NCBI RefSeq assembly: GCF_051388935.1
Contig: NZ_JBPKBI010000008.1
Span: forward strand, 231,181 to 295,180
DNA: 64,000 nucleotides
Source: Yinghuangia sp035454725
Lineage (GTDB): Bacteria; Actinomycetota; Actinomycetes; Streptomycetales; Streptomycetaceae
Direction of reading: 5' to 3'
Both the position numbers and the translations under genes were made by a program. This document shows, piece after piece, positions 1 to 8,385 of this stretch (its first letter is position 1; every line of letters starts with the position of its first letter). The notes below the pieces were generated by a model, which was given only the letters and a program-made list of their open reading frames with translations, was not told the origin of the DNA and did not search any database.

Positions 1-1
1 G

Positions 2-1168
2 CCGCGCGATCCGGACAGCCCCGAACCGGAGAACTCCGGCCCGGAGATCCCCTATTCGTACGGCCCCCGCCCGAACGGCCCCGCGCCGGGCGGCCCGAGC
101 CCGGACCGCCCCGACTCTGCTCCCGTCCACGGCCCGGTGACCGCCGCGAGTGCCCCCGGCCCCCGGGCAGCCGGGCGCGACAACGCCGCGCCGACGGTGG
201 AATGGACCGCCGACCCGGACCACCGGGCAGGCAACCCGCCCTCGGACAGCGCAGACGCCCCCGCCCCCGCAGGCGCCACCGAGCGCACCGAGCGCTCCGG
301 CTCGGCACCCTCCTCCCGCATCCCGGGCAGCGCAGTGCCGGGCGGCCCAGGCCCGGGTGGCCTCGGGCCGGGCAGCGGGAGGCGGGGTGGCGCAAGGCCG
401 GGCGGTGCGACGCGAAGCAGCGCGGGGGCGGGCCGCGCGGAGAGGCCCGGCAGCCGAACGCCGGGGGGCGCCGCACCCGTCGGCATCGCGCCGGACGACG
501 CCGCGCCACCACCGGCCGGGCCTGGTTCCGCGCGAGCTGCCGCGCCCGGCGGTGCCGCGACGGACGCCACCGCGTCACCGCCCCGCGCGCCGGAGCCCGC
601 GCGAGCCGCCGCATCCGGCTCCGCGCGCGGCGCACGCCCCGCAACGGCCACCCGTACGTCCGGGCCCCGCCACGCCACGTCCCCGCGCTCCGCCCCCTCG
701 CACCGCCGCCCGGACCGCCGCCACGCCGACGGACTGCGGCCCGTGCGTCGCGAGCAGCCGAGGCCGGGGACGGCACGTGTCGTGGTGACGCTGCTCGCCT
801 TGGCGTACCTGGCTCTGGTCGTCTACGCGGCCTGCGACACCTTCTACGTCTCCGGCCGCTTCGCCGGCTCGCGGCCGGCGTGGATCCTGCCGCCCGTGGT
901 CGTGCTCATCACCGTCGAAGCGGGCCTTCAGGCCCGGCATTGGCGCGGCCGCCCCGAACCCGCCGATCTGCCGGTGCAGTTGCTCGCGGTCGGCGTGGCC
1001 ACCGCATGCGGTGTGATGTTCGCGGGGAAGCACACCGGCGACACCGGCGACACCGGCCTCGTCCTCGCCGCCGCCACGATCGCCGTCCTGGGCACACTCG
1101 TGCTCACCGAGGCCGCCCGGCGGTGGTTCGGCCAAGTCACGTACGTGCGCCGCCGAGACGGGACCTGA
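2..1168 (+). CDS. Partial membrane protein with long Pro/Ala/Arg-rich N-terminal region
   Basis: The reading frame is open from the left edge, so the true start probably lies outside the window; 388 residues are visible. About the first 255 residues are low-complexity Pro, Ala, Gly and Arg and predict no fold. The last 130 form four hydrophobic segments, at about residues 259-281, 294-312, 324-342 and 355-377, separated by short polar loops, and end RRRDGT. This suggests a small four-helix inner-membrane domain with a disordered cytoplasmic extension. No enzyme motif was seen and I do not recognise the family. A GTG at 137 is a possible internal start, but nothing favours it over an upstream one. 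That the membrane part is coding is fairly safe; the exact N-terminus is not. Confidence 0.6.
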   Translation, partial: PRDPDSPEPENSGPEIPYSYGPRPNGPAPGGPSPDRPDSAPVHGPVTAASAPGPRAAGRDNAAPTVEWTADPDHRAGNPPSDSADAPAPAGATERTERSGSAPSSRIPGSAVPGGPGPGGLGPGSGRRGGARPGGATRSSAGAGRAERPGSRTPGGAAPVGIAPDDAAPPPAGPGSARAAAPGGAATDATASPPRAPEPARAAASGSARGARPATATRTSGPRHATSPRSAPSHRRPDRRHADGLRPVRREQPRPGTARVVVTLLALAYLALVVYAACDTFYVSGRFAGSRPAWILPPVVVLITVEAGLQARHWRGRPEPADLPVQLLAVGVATACGVMFAGKHTGDTGDTGLVLAAATIAVLGTLVLTEAARRWFGQVTYVRRRDGT

Positions 1169-1296
1169 CGACCTGTCAGTGCGGTTGCCGAAGAAACTCC
1201 CGGCCGGGGAGACGGGTGACGGTCCGTTGGTCCATTCGGGGGTCGGCGAAGTGTCGCCCGGTGAAAACGACCATGGCGCGGTCAGGATTGCGGCCC

Positions 1297-2772
1297 ATGA
1301 CCAGCGCGTACGACATGACCGTCCGGCAGTCCCGACCCACCGCGAAGTCCCGCGTGCACAAACGCTTTCCGACCCCGTCCCGGCGAAGCACGGCGGCCGT
1401 GTGGCTCGCTTTCGCGATGACGTTGACTGCGGCGATGCCCGTCGAAGCGGCACCCCGGACCGACGGCGCGACCCCGGCCTCCGGTGCCGGAGACCCTTAC
1501 CTCCCGCTCGCCGGCAACCAGGGCTACGACGTCGAACACTACGACTTGGAGCTGGACTTCGCGCCTCCCGTCCTCACCGCGCAGGCGACCTTGACGGCAC
1601 GTGCGACGCGAAACCTCGCCCGCTTCCACCTCGACTTCACCGGGCCCGCGATCGAGTCGGTCGAGGTGGACGGAAGGCGGGCGGCATACCGGCGGGACGG
1701 GCAGGAACTGATCGTCACGCCGTCCGAGCAGGTCCGCGCCGGACGGGACTTCACCGTGCGGGTCCGGTACCGGGGGACCCCGCAGGCGCCGGCCGATCCG
1801 CAACTGGGCCCGCACGGCTGGATCGCCACCGACGACGGTGCCGTCGCACTCAACCAGCCCGACGGCGCCCCGAGTTGGTACCCCGTCAACGACGACATGC
1901 GCGACAAGGCCACGTACACCTTCCACATCACCACCCCCGACGGCCTGTCGGCCCTGGCCAACGGCGAGCCGATCGGTCCGCCGCGGGTATCCGGCGGCCG
2001 CACGACCGTCACGTGGGCGATGCGCGAGCCGATGGCGAGCTATCTGTCGATGGTCGCGATCGGCGCGTTCACCCGGACCGACGGCCGTGTCGGCCGGCTT
2101 CCGCACATCACCGCGTACGACCCGGCGGGCGGGGACGACGACCGCGAACTGCGGGCCGTCACCGCCGGTGCCGTCACATGGGCCCAAGAGCGTTTCGGCG
2201 CCTACCCGTTCGACTCCACCGGCGGCATCATCGACCGCATCGGCGCCGCCTACGCGCTGGAGACGCAGGGACGCCCGGTCTACGACCATGCGCCGGACGA
2301 GACGACGATCGTGCACGAAGTGGCCCACCAGTGGTTCGGCGACAGCGTCACCCCGAAGACGTGGGCGGACATCTGGCTCAGCGAGGGCTTCGCGACCTAC
2401 GTGGAATGGCTGTGGCAGGAAGACCACGGCGGCCCGTCCGCGCAGTCCGCGTTCGACGAGCTTTACGCCACACCCGCCGACGCCCCGTTCTGGAACCGCA
2501 CGACCGCCGACCCGGGCCGGGACGGGATCTTCGACTACCAGGCGGTTTACCTGCGCGGTGCGATGGCGCTGCACGCCTTGCGGACGCGCGTCGGCGACCG
2601 GGACTTCTTCGAACTGTTGCGCGCATGGACGGTGAAATACCGCCACGGCAACGCCGACACCGGCGACCTGCTCGCGCTCGCGGGATCCGTCGCACCGTCG
2701 CTCCCGGGTCGGAAGCTCACGCAGTGGGCGGAAACGTGGCTTCACACCGCCGCCAAGCCCGCGACGCCCTGA
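1297..2772 (+). CDS. Secreted M1 family zinc metallopeptidase
   Basis: A 491-residue aminopeptidase-N-like protein predicted to cleave N-terminal residues from peptides outside the cell. The zinc site is explicit: HEVAHQWFGD gives H340, E341 and H344, and E363 in LSEGFA follows 18 residues after the second histidine, as in gluzincins. The substrate-binding GAMEN motif is replaced by AYALETQ, a variant I associate with short actinobacterial M1 enzymes. The N-terminus carries RR followed by a hydrophobic stretch ending MPVEA-APR, a plausible export signal. ATG 1297 was chosen because AGGA lies nine bases upstream; GTG 1261, ATG 1273 and ATG 1315 are alternatives. The protein has the beta-saddle and catalytic domains but lacks the long C-terminal helical domain of classical aminopeptidase N, which explains its length. 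Confidence 0.85.
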   Translation: MTSAYDMTVRQSRPTAKSRVHKRFPTPSRRSTAAVWLAFAMTLTAAMPVEAAPRTDGATPASGAGDPYLPLAGNQGYDVEHYDLELDFAPPVLTAQATLTARATRNLARFHLDFTGPAIESVEVDGRRAAYRRDGQELIVTPSEQVRAGRDFTVRVRYRGTPQAPADPQLGPHGWIATDDGAVALNQPDGAPSWYPVNDDMRDKATYTFHITTPDGLSALANGEPIGPPRVSGGRTTVTWAMREPMASYLSMVAIGAFTRTDGRVGRLPHITAYDPAGGDDDRELRAVTAGAVTWAQERFGAYPFDSTGGIIDRIGAAYALETQGRPVYDHAPDETTIVHEVAHQWFGDSVTPKTWADIWLSEGFATYVEWLWQEDHGGPSAQSAFDELYATPADAPFWNRTTADPGRDGIFDYQAVYLRGAMALHALRTRVGDRDFFELLRAWTVKYRHGNADTGDLLALAGSVAPSLPGRKLTQWAETWLHTAAKPATP

Positions 2773-2932
2773 CAACGCGCTGCGCCGGTTCCGGGTTGCA
2801 GCCCGGCGCCGGCCGGTATCCGGAAGGCCTCCGCAGGCGGGGCACCCCACGTTCGGCCTAACGTGGAACGCACCGGGCGCCTCGGTCGGCGCCCTGAAGT
2901 CGTGCGGCGCAGCCGCGAGGACGGTGAGACGA

Positions 2933-3787
2933 ATGTGTCGATGGTTGGCGTACACCGGAACGCCGATCCACCTCGATGAACTCATCTACAAGCCGGCCCA
3001 CTCGCTGATCGACCAGAGCCGTCACGCGCGTCTCGGCGTCGAGACGACCAACGGCGACGGGGCCGGCATCGGCTGGTATCCCGATGAGCGTTACGCGACG
3101 GACTCCGAGTTCGTGGAGCCCGCGGTCTTCCGCGCCACGGGGCCGGCGTGGAGCGACCGCAACCTGCACGAACTGTCACGGTGTGTTCGCTCACCGCTGT
3201 TCTTCGCGCACATACGCGCCTCGACGGGGGCGGCGGTGCAGGAGACCAACTGCCACCCCTTCCGCCATCAGAACTGGCTGTGGATGCACAACGGCGCCAT
3301 CAACGGATTCGCGAGGCTGAAGCGCGACCTGGCGATGGCGGTGGACCCCAGCCTGTACGCCGAGATCGAAGGCTCGACGGACTCGGAGCTGATGTTCTAC
3401 CTGGCGCTCACCCTGGGGCTGAAAAGCGACGTGCCCGGGTCGGTCGAACGAATGATCGGCCTGATCGAGGCCGTCGCCGATCGGCACGGTGTGCCGAACG
3501 CGGTGCAGATGACCGTTGCCGTGTCGGACGGTACGGGCCTGTGGGCGTTCCGCTACTCCACCGAGCGCCACTCGCGGTCGCTGTTCTACAGCACGGAGAT
3601 CAACACGCTGCGCGCGATGCACCCCGAGATCAAGGTGCTGGACAAAGTCTCGCCGGACACGCGGCTGGTGGTGTCCGAACCACTCGGCGACCTCACCGGC
3701 GCCTGGAACGAGGTTCCCGAATCCTCGTACGGAGTCGTCCACGAGGGCGACGACGAAATGCACGAGCTGACTCCGACATTGCCGTGA
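2933..3787 (+). CDS. Class II glutamine amidotransferase-like Ntn hydrolase (YafJ/EgtC type)
   Basis: A 284-residue protein beginning Met-Cys-Arg-Trp-Leu, so that removal of Met exposes Cys as the N-terminal nucleophile of class II amidotransferases. This fixes the start at ATG 2933 rather than the upstream in-frame GTG 2924, which would bury the Cys. Family landmarks are GIGWYPD near residue 45, HIRASTG near 95 and NCHPF near 107, followed by MHNGAIN, the usual glutaminase-pocket arrangement. It probably releases ammonia from glutamine or hydrolyses a gamma-glutamyl amide. No synthetase partner is adjacent, and no egtB or egtD is nearby, so a role in ergothioneine synthesis is not supported. 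A weak GAGG precedes the start. Confidence 0.85.
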   Translation: MCRWLAYTGTPIHLDELIYKPAHSLIDQSRHARLGVETTNGDGAGIGWYPDERYATDSEFVEPAVFRATGPAWSDRNLHELSRCVRSPLFFAHIRASTGAAVQETNCHPFRHQNWLWMHNGAINGFARLKRDLAMAVDPSLYAEIEGSTDSELMFYLALTLGLKSDVPGSVERMIGLIEAVADRHGVPNAVQMTVAVSDGTGLWAFRYSTERHSRSLFYSTEINTLRAMHPEIKVLDKVSPDTRLVVSEPLGDLTGAWNEVPESSYGVVHEGDDEMHELTPTLP

Positions 3788-4168
3788 CCACCGGCCCGCC
3801 CGCCCGGCCGGGCGGCCCGCGGGCACGCCGGTCAGGCAGGGCGTGTACGCCAGTTCCGCCGCCACGCGCGTCCGGTCGGCCACGCGACCGGCACCTGGGA
3901 CGCGGCCGACGCCGAACGCGTCGGCGGGGTCGCGGGCGCGGGCGCGGGCTCGGTGGGGGCCGGCGCGTGGTCCCACGCACGGGCCTGGCGTACCAACGCG
4001 GACAAGTCCTCAGCGGGCGAGAAGCGGCGGCCTGAGAGTGGGCTCATGGGCCTAGCGGATTCCCCGCGGGTATTGACGTATCGTCCCGAAATGATCACGA
4101 TTTGCCAACAACATCGCTGTTCGTCCGGATGTTCGAGGCATGGGGGAAAGCCGGCGCAGTCCGACGAA
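3788..4168. other. Intergenic stretch without a supported gene
   Basis: This 381-bp convergent interval separates the amidotransferase from the decarboxylase-like operon. Short open frames exist on both strands, but they are Arg/Pro-rich, lack ribosome sites and match nothing I recognise. No strong hairpin terminator was seen. Confidence 0.5.
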
Positions 4169-4648
4169 CTAACGGTTCGTCAACACGCAGGTGCTGTCGA
4201 GGCCGAGCACGTGGTTGAGGCGTCCGAACGCGAGCCACGACCCGATGGCCATGCTCAGTTCGACGATCTCGCGCTGCGTGTAGTGCTCTTTCATCCGCGA
4301 CCAGAAGGCGTCGTCGATGTTGTGGTGGTCGAGCGCGTACCGCTCGGCGTACTCGGCGGCCAGCCGGGTGCGGTCGTCGAACACCGCGGTGGTACGCCAG
4401 GCCGTCACCGCGTCCGCGAAACCCTCCTCGACCCGCTGCCCGTCGCGCTCGGTGCGCCAGTCGAGGCAGAAGACGCAGCCGTTGATCTGCGCGATGCGCA
4501 GGCGCGCCGCCTCGAACTCGCGCAGGCCCAGCCGGCTGTGGTCGTACACCGCCATCGAATACGTCGCCGCCGCGGTGCCGATCTCCGGGACCAACTCGGC
4601 CCAGACGTAGGGGATGGGGTCTTCGCCCTCGGGAATGTCGATGATCAT
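4169..4648 (-). CDS. Carboxymuconolactone decarboxylase / AhpD-like protein
   Basis: A 159-residue all-alpha protein of the CMD/AhpD fold. The key segment is INGCVFCLDWR, with Cys58 and Cys61 as the redox CxxC. The His that usually follows in AhpD peroxidases is Arg here, so peroxidase chemistry is uncertain. The rest (RLAAEYAERYALDHH, then TQREIVELSMAIGSWLAFGRLNH) matches the family pattern. The ATG overlaps the stop of the upstream gene as ATGA, and AAGGAG lies six bases before it, so the two are translationally coupled. The pairing suggests a shared small-molecule oxidation or detoxification step; the substrate cannot be read from the sequence. Confidence 0.85.
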   Translation of the reverse strand: MIIDIPEGEDPIPYVWAELVPEIGTAAATYSMAVYDHSRLGLREFEAARLRIAQINGCVFCLDWRTERDGQRVEEGFADAVTAWRTTAVFDDRTRLAAEYAERYALDHHNIDDAFWSRMKEHYTQREIVELSMAIGSWLAFGRLNHVLGLDSTCVLTNR

Positions 4649-5724
4649 GTCGAGCTCCTTCCGAGCTTGCCCACGGCCGGGCGCAGCGGGACGTCGAGGG
4701 CGTCGTAGAGGCCGGGTTCGGCGTCCACGAGCCAGCCGATCGCGTTGACCAGGCGGCCGACGGCGGTGGCGTTCCCGCCGGCGGACCGGTTGCCGCCCTC
4801 GTCCGACGCCTCGACGGTGACCTCGATGCGGGGGCGGCCCTCGATGACCACACGGTGCGCGCCGACGCCGTCCGGGGGAGTGGGCCAGTCGGGGGCGCAC
4901 GAGGGGTGGATGCGGGTGACGTGCTCGATGACGATGCGGGGTTCGCCGCCCACGATGCCCTGCACCTCGAACCGCACCGCGCCCTGCGTGCCGGCGTCGA
5001 AGTCGCCCATGGTGTCGGTGCGTACGCCGGTGTCGAGGGCGCGGCGGTCCATGGTCTCGCGGATCTCGTCGAGTTCGACGCCCAGGGCCCGGGCCATCAG
5101 CCGTATCTGGCCGCCCCAGATCATGGTCGGCATCTCCGGCCACAGCATCGGGGCGCCGTAGTCGAGCGGCATGCCCATGCCGACCAGGTTGCGGACGGAG
5201 TCCTCCTGGTCGTAGGTCGAGTAGTCGAAGATCTCCTGGCACCGGATCACATCGATGGTGCCGCCGAGTCCGCTGATCAGGAGCGGAAGTACGTCGTTGC
5301 CCCAGCCCGGGTCGACCCCCGACACGAACAGCGAGCCGCCCCCTTCCGCGATGGCCGCCAGCACCGGGTCGCGGAACTCCGGTGCGGCGCCACGCGGGTC
5401 GTACAGCGGGTAGAGCGCGGGAGTGACCACCACGGCGCCCGCTCGTATCGCCCGGCAGATGTCGTCGAGCGCCTCGTCGGGGCGGATGTCGCCGGAAGCC
5501 GCGTACACCACCGCGCGCGGGCGACCGGCCAGCACCGCGTCGGTGTCGTCGGTCGCGGCAATGCCCAACTCGGCTTCCAGGCCCGCGAGTTCGCCGGCAT
5601 CGCGGCCGACTTTGGCGGGGTTGTGCACGATCACGCCGGTGAGTTTCAGCGCCGGCTCGGCCGCGATCGCGCGCAGGGCCAGTCGGCCGATGTTCCCGGT
5701 TCCCCAAACCACCGTGGACGTCAT
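4645..5724 (-). CDS. NAD(P)H-dependent dihydrodipicolinate reductase-like oxidoreductase
   Basis: A 359-residue protein with an N-terminal Rossmann fold (VVWGTGNIG, residues 5-13) and a C-terminal catalytic region resembling the DapB N-terminal-domain family, often annotated as amine dehydrogenase-like in actinomycetes. It is longer than true DapB (about 250 residues) and lacks the lysine-pathway signature SGTT, so a role in lysine synthesis is unlikely. Its stop overlaps the start of the CMD-like gene by ATGA, indicating one transcript. No Shine-Dalgarno is obvious before ATG 5724; an in-frame upstream start at 5784 would add about 20 residues unlike the family. Similar proteins occur in steroid or terpene catabolism clusters, but no such cluster is present here. 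Confidence 0.8.
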   Translation of the reverse strand: MTSTVVWGTGNIGRLALRAIAAEPALKLTGVIVHNPAKVGRDAGELAGLEAELGIAATDDTDAVLAGRPRAVVYAASGDIRPDEALDDICRAIRAGAVVVTPALYPLYDPRGAAPEFRDPVLAAIAEGGGSLFVSGVDPGWGNDVLPLLISGLGGTIDVIRCQEIFDYSTYDQEDSVRNLVGMGMPLDYGAPMLWPEMPTMIWGGQIRLMARALGVELDEIRETMDRRALDTGVRTDTMGDFDAGTQGAVRFEVQGIVGGEPRIVIEHVTRIHPSCAPDWPTPPDGVGAHRVVIEGRPRIEVTVEASDEGGNRSAGGNATAVGRLVNAIGWLVDAEPGLYDALDVPLRPAVGKLGRSST

Positions 5725-5926
5725 GCGGCGGAAGCTAGCAAGAGTCAGGGAACCTTCCCAGAGCGATCGGCCCTGATTTTCCATCGGCGGCGTTCCGGCG
5801 CCGGCTCCCGTCCTCGCGACGGCTCCCGCGCCCCGGTCACCGTCGAGGTCCTCGACGCCGACGCCGCGTCACTTTTCGGCTCGCGGAACGCCCTCGTCGG
5901 CCCCGCACGGACCGACATCGACGGCG

Positions 5927-6673
5927 TCACCGGGGGGATTGCCGGTCGATGCCCTCCGGGACGATGAAGTCGCGGACCAACTTCTCGGCGTCGCGGACGA
6001 GGGGGCGGAGGAGTTTGTAGCGGGACAAGGTGGTGACGCGAGCGACCATGGGCGTGGTGCGGCGCACGAAGTCGCGGCTGCGGGCGTTGTCCGGGGTGCG
6101 GTCGTAGACCCAGAACAGGACGATGCCCATCTGGTGCAGCCACAGCAACTCCGGGAGGATCGCTGCCATTTCGGCGTCGAGTTTCAGCGTGGAGCCGGCG
6201 AGGACTTCGCGGTAGAGGGCGACGACGGTTTGCCTGGCGGGGTACGACTCGGCGGAGAACGGGGAGAGCGGGCTGTCGGGGTCGGCCGCGTTGCGGAAGA
6301 ACTGGACGGCGAAGCCGTGGTACGGCTCGGCGATGTCCAGCCAGGTCTCCAGGGTGACTTGGAGGCGGGACGCGAAGTCCGTACGGCCGACGAGGCGCGC
6401 GCGGGTGGTGGCGATGTGGTCGTGGGTGACACGGTCGTAGAAACCGTGGATCAGGTGCTCTTTCGACCCGAAGTGGTAGTAGGCGTTGCCGACGGAGACC
6501 CCGGCTTCGGCGGCGATCGCGCGCATCGTCGTCTTGTCGTAGCCGCGCTCTTCGAACAGGCGCATGGCCGTTTCCAGGATGAGCGATCGGGTTTGGTCGC
6601 TTTTGCTGGTCTTTCCGCCCGGGGTTTCCCCAGGGGTTTCGGGCGCGATCCCGCGCCGGTCGTCGGATGTCAC
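5927..6673 (-). CDS. TetR/AcrR family transcriptional regulator
   Basis: A 248-residue repressor-type protein. A disordered tail of about 30 residues is followed by the TetR DNA-binding domain: SLILETAMRLFEERGYDKTT, then the helix-turn-helix in IAAEAGVSVGNAYYHFGSKE. The remaining 160 residues form the helical ligand and dimer domain. The start is taken as GTG 6673 because GGAGG sits seven bases upstream; the longer frame to 6784 begins in Cys/Pro-rich sequence that looks non-coding. Upstream, at about 6710-6730, the half-sites TGCAGG and CTTGCA surround six bases and could be an autoregulatory site. The ligand is unknown. The downstream DapB-like/CMD-like pair on the same strand is a reasonable target. 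Confidence 0.88.
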   Translation of the reverse strand: MTSDDRRGIAPETPGETPGGKTSKSDQTRSLILETAMRLFEERGYDKTTMRAIAAEAGVSVGNAYYHFGSKEHLIHGFYDRVTHDHIATTRARLVGRTDFASRLQVTLETWLDIAEPYHGFAVQFFRNAADPDSPLSPFSAESYPARQTVVALYREVLAGSTLKLDAEMAAILPELLWLHQMGIVLFWVYDRTPDNARSRDFVRRTTPMVARVTTLSRYKLLRPLVRDAEKLVRDFIVPEGIDRQSPR

Positions 6674-6892
6674 GCGCCCGCCTCCGTTGAGGGCAACTGC
6701 CTTCGTGTGATTGCAGGTTGCCTTGCAGGCGATAGGTGGGGGCGCGAGTTGTGGACGCGGTGTCGCAGGGCGTTGCGCATGCACGGCGTCCGTGTCGTTC
6801 CCGCGCGGCCCGGACGGCCGCAGCGCGGTCCCCGGGTGAGGAGACCGCGCTGCGTGATTCCCGGTCGTGCGTCGTTTTTCACGCCTGGAACC

Positions 6893-7381
6893 TTAACCCG
6901 GTACAAGACACCCGTTCGCGCAGCCGTCGAAGCCTCCGGGGTCGTCGAAGCCGGAGTCGTCGCGGGTGGAGGCCCTGACACGGGCGGCCGCGACGACTGC
7001 CGCCTTGGCGACGGCGAGGCCGGCCGGGGTACTGAGGCGTTCCGCCGTCCTTCGGTAGCCGCGCAGTGCCCACAGGCAGACGACCCAGGCGTACGCGCCT
7101 TCGTATACCTGCCCGGAGTCTCCGACGACGGTGATCTCGCGCAAGGTGCGCTCGTGGTCGAGGTCCGGGTAGCGGTTGCGGGCACGCGCCGAGCCGGCCG
7201 GGATGAGGTCGATCGCGACGAGCTTCGGGCGGCGGGCGAGCCGGCCGCTGACGGCCGTGCACAGCGGGCAGTCCGCGTCGTACAGGACCGTGATGCGGCG
7301 GACGGGCGGGACGGTCGGTGCGACGGGGGAGGCCTCACCCCTGTACAGGCCTCCCCCGTCGGTCCGGGCTGCGGCGGTCAC
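6893..7381 (-). CDS. DCC family thiol-disulfide oxidoreductase-like protein (DUF393)
   Basis: A 162-residue protein with the defining DxxCxxC motif: YDADCPLC places Cys38 and Cys41 in a thioredoxin-like active site after a beta-strand (RRITVLYD). DCC proteins are proposed to act in thiol-disulfide exchange, but their substrates are mostly unknown. The GTG start lies four bases beyond the stop of the upstream membrane-protein gene, so the two form an operon, a pairing common in Streptomyces. About 25 residues precede the strand and may be poorly conserved. The C-terminus ends with extra Asp/Gly/Cys residues (two more cysteines) of unclear relevance. Confidence 0.8.
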   Translation of the reverse strand: MTAAARTDGGGLYRGEASPVAPTVPPVRRITVLYDADCPLCTAVSGRLARRPKLVAIDLIPAGSARARNRYPDLDHERTLREITVVGDSGQVYEGAYAWVVCLWALRGYRRTAERLSTPAGLAVAKAAVVAAARVRASTRDDSGFDDPGGFDGCANGCLVPG

Positions 7382-7385
7382 CGGG

Positions 7386-7793
7386 TCACACCCCGACGGC
7401 CGGACTGGTCCAGCCCTGTGGAGGCACGGGCGGGACGGAGCTGCGGTCCGCCATGATGCGGCGCCTGATCCGATTGAGGACGTAGACGTTCACCAGGTGC
7501 AGAACGCCGAGCACCAGCAGGACCGTACCGATCTTGACCGACAGCGCCTCGAAGGATTCGCGGACGCTGTCGACGCCGCCGCCGAGCTTGAGGTACAGCG
7601 CGACGAACCCGAGGTTGACGAGGTAGAAACCGACGATCAGCAGGTGGTTGACGGCATCGGCGACCTTTTCGTCACCCTGCATGACATCGGAGAGAAAAAG
7701 CCTGCCGCTGCGGCCGAGCGTGCGACCGACCCACACCGTCAGGGCGATGCTGATCAGCAGGTAGACGGCGTACGAGACCACGGTGAGATCCAT
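7386..7793 (-). CDS. Small integral membrane protein, partner of the DCC protein
   Basis: A 135-residue protein with hydrophobic segments at about residues 5-25, 46-68 and 86-106 and a conserved-looking loop, LFLSDVMQGDEKVADAVNHLL, that reads like a cytoplasmic motif. AAGGAAGG is placed five bases before the ATG, a strong ribosome site. It is first in a two-gene operon with the DCC protein. The region upstream holds two copies of a palindromic operator-like sequence, one of them 17 bases before the start codon, so repression is likely. The function is unknown; a membrane subunit that relays or supports thiol exchange is an inference from the pairing only. Confidence 0.75.
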   Translation of the reverse strand: MDLTVVSYAVYLLISIALTVWVGRTLGRSGRLFLSDVMQGDEKVADAVNHLLIVGFYLVNLGFVALYLKLGGGVDSVRESFEALSVKIGTVLLVLGVLHLVNVYVLNRIRRRIMADRSSVPPVPPQGWTSPAVGV

Positions 7794-7809
7794 GGGCGCC
7801 TTCCTTGTT

Positions 7810-7866
7810 TGAACGCGTTCAGTTCGCGTGCCAGGAACTCTAGCCCGCAGTTTTGAACATGTTCAA
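7810..7866. promoter_or_regulatory. Two palindromic operator-like sites in a divergent promoter
   Basis: TTGAACATGTTCAA (7853-7866) is a perfect 14-bp palindrome. TGAACGCGTTCA (7810-7821) is a perfect 12-bp palindrome with the same TGAAC-NN-GTTCA core. Their centres are 44 bp apart, about four helical turns, so both would face the same side of the DNA. They lie between the divergent membrane-protein and glyoxalase-like genes. The shape suits a dimeric repressor; the regulator is not identified. Confidence 0.6.
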
Positions 7867-7913
7867 CCCGGGGTCGAGCATGGAATCGCCCGCGCGGGGG
7901 GAACGTCGCGCCC

Positions 7914-8312
7914 ATGGCGAGTGTGTGGACTGAACTGGTGATCGACTGCGCCAAACCGCGTGAGCTGGCGGATTTCTGGCGCGCGGTGCTGGAGTACGCC
8001 CACCTGGAGGAAGACCAGGACGGCGACGTGCTGATCAGCGATGTGCACCGCACCCCCGAGGAGCGCCGCGAGGGCGGGCACCCGCCCCTTTTGTTCTTCA
8101 TCCGCGTCCCCGACGGCCCCAAGAAGACCAAGAACCGGCTGCACCTGGACCTGACCCCGACCGACCGTCCGATGGCCGCCGAAGTCGAACGCGTCGTCGC
8201 CCTCGGCGCAGTCCGTGTCGACGTCGGCCAGGGGGAACAAGAGGGCTGGGTCGTCCTGGCCGACCCGGAAGGCAACGAGTTCTGCGTGCTTCGCGGGCCG
8301 GCGGATCGCTGA
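7914..8312 (+). CDS. Glyoxalase/VOC-like domain protein
   Basis: A 132-residue protein of the Glyoxalase_6 type found in many actinomycetes. Typical features are the opening WTELVIDCAKPRELADFWRAVL, the central HPPLLFFIRVPD, the strand NRLHLDLTPTDR with the likely metal-ligand His, and the ending WVVLADPEGNEFCVLR. These proteins adopt paired beta-alpha-beta-beta-beta modules and bind a metal or hydrophobic ligands; most have no assigned reaction. It is transcribed divergently from the DCC operon across two shared operator-like palindromes, so the two units may answer to the same repressor. A G-rich stretch upstream of the ATG is a modest ribosome site. Confidence 0.85.
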   Translation: MASVWTELVIDCAKPRELADFWRAVLEYAHLEEDQDGDVLISDVHRTPEERREGGHPPLLFFIRVPDGPKKTKNRLHLDLTPTDRPMAAEVERVVALGAVRVDVGQGEQEGWVVLADPEGNEFCVLRGPADR

Positions 8313-8385
8313 CCGGATCGGCCGGCACGTGCCTGCGATGTCGATGAGTGTCGTCTCTCAACAACCGGCGTGAGGAGTCCATCCC

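Noticed and set aside
202..1296. N-terminal extension of the M1 peptidase frame to 202
   Set aside because: It overlaps the upstream membrane-protein gene in another frame, is Arg-rich, and lies before the export signal.
1282..2985. A 567-residue minus-strand frame opposite the peptidase
   Set aside because: Long antisense frames are common at this GC content; composition is Arg/Gly/Val-rich and there are no motifs.
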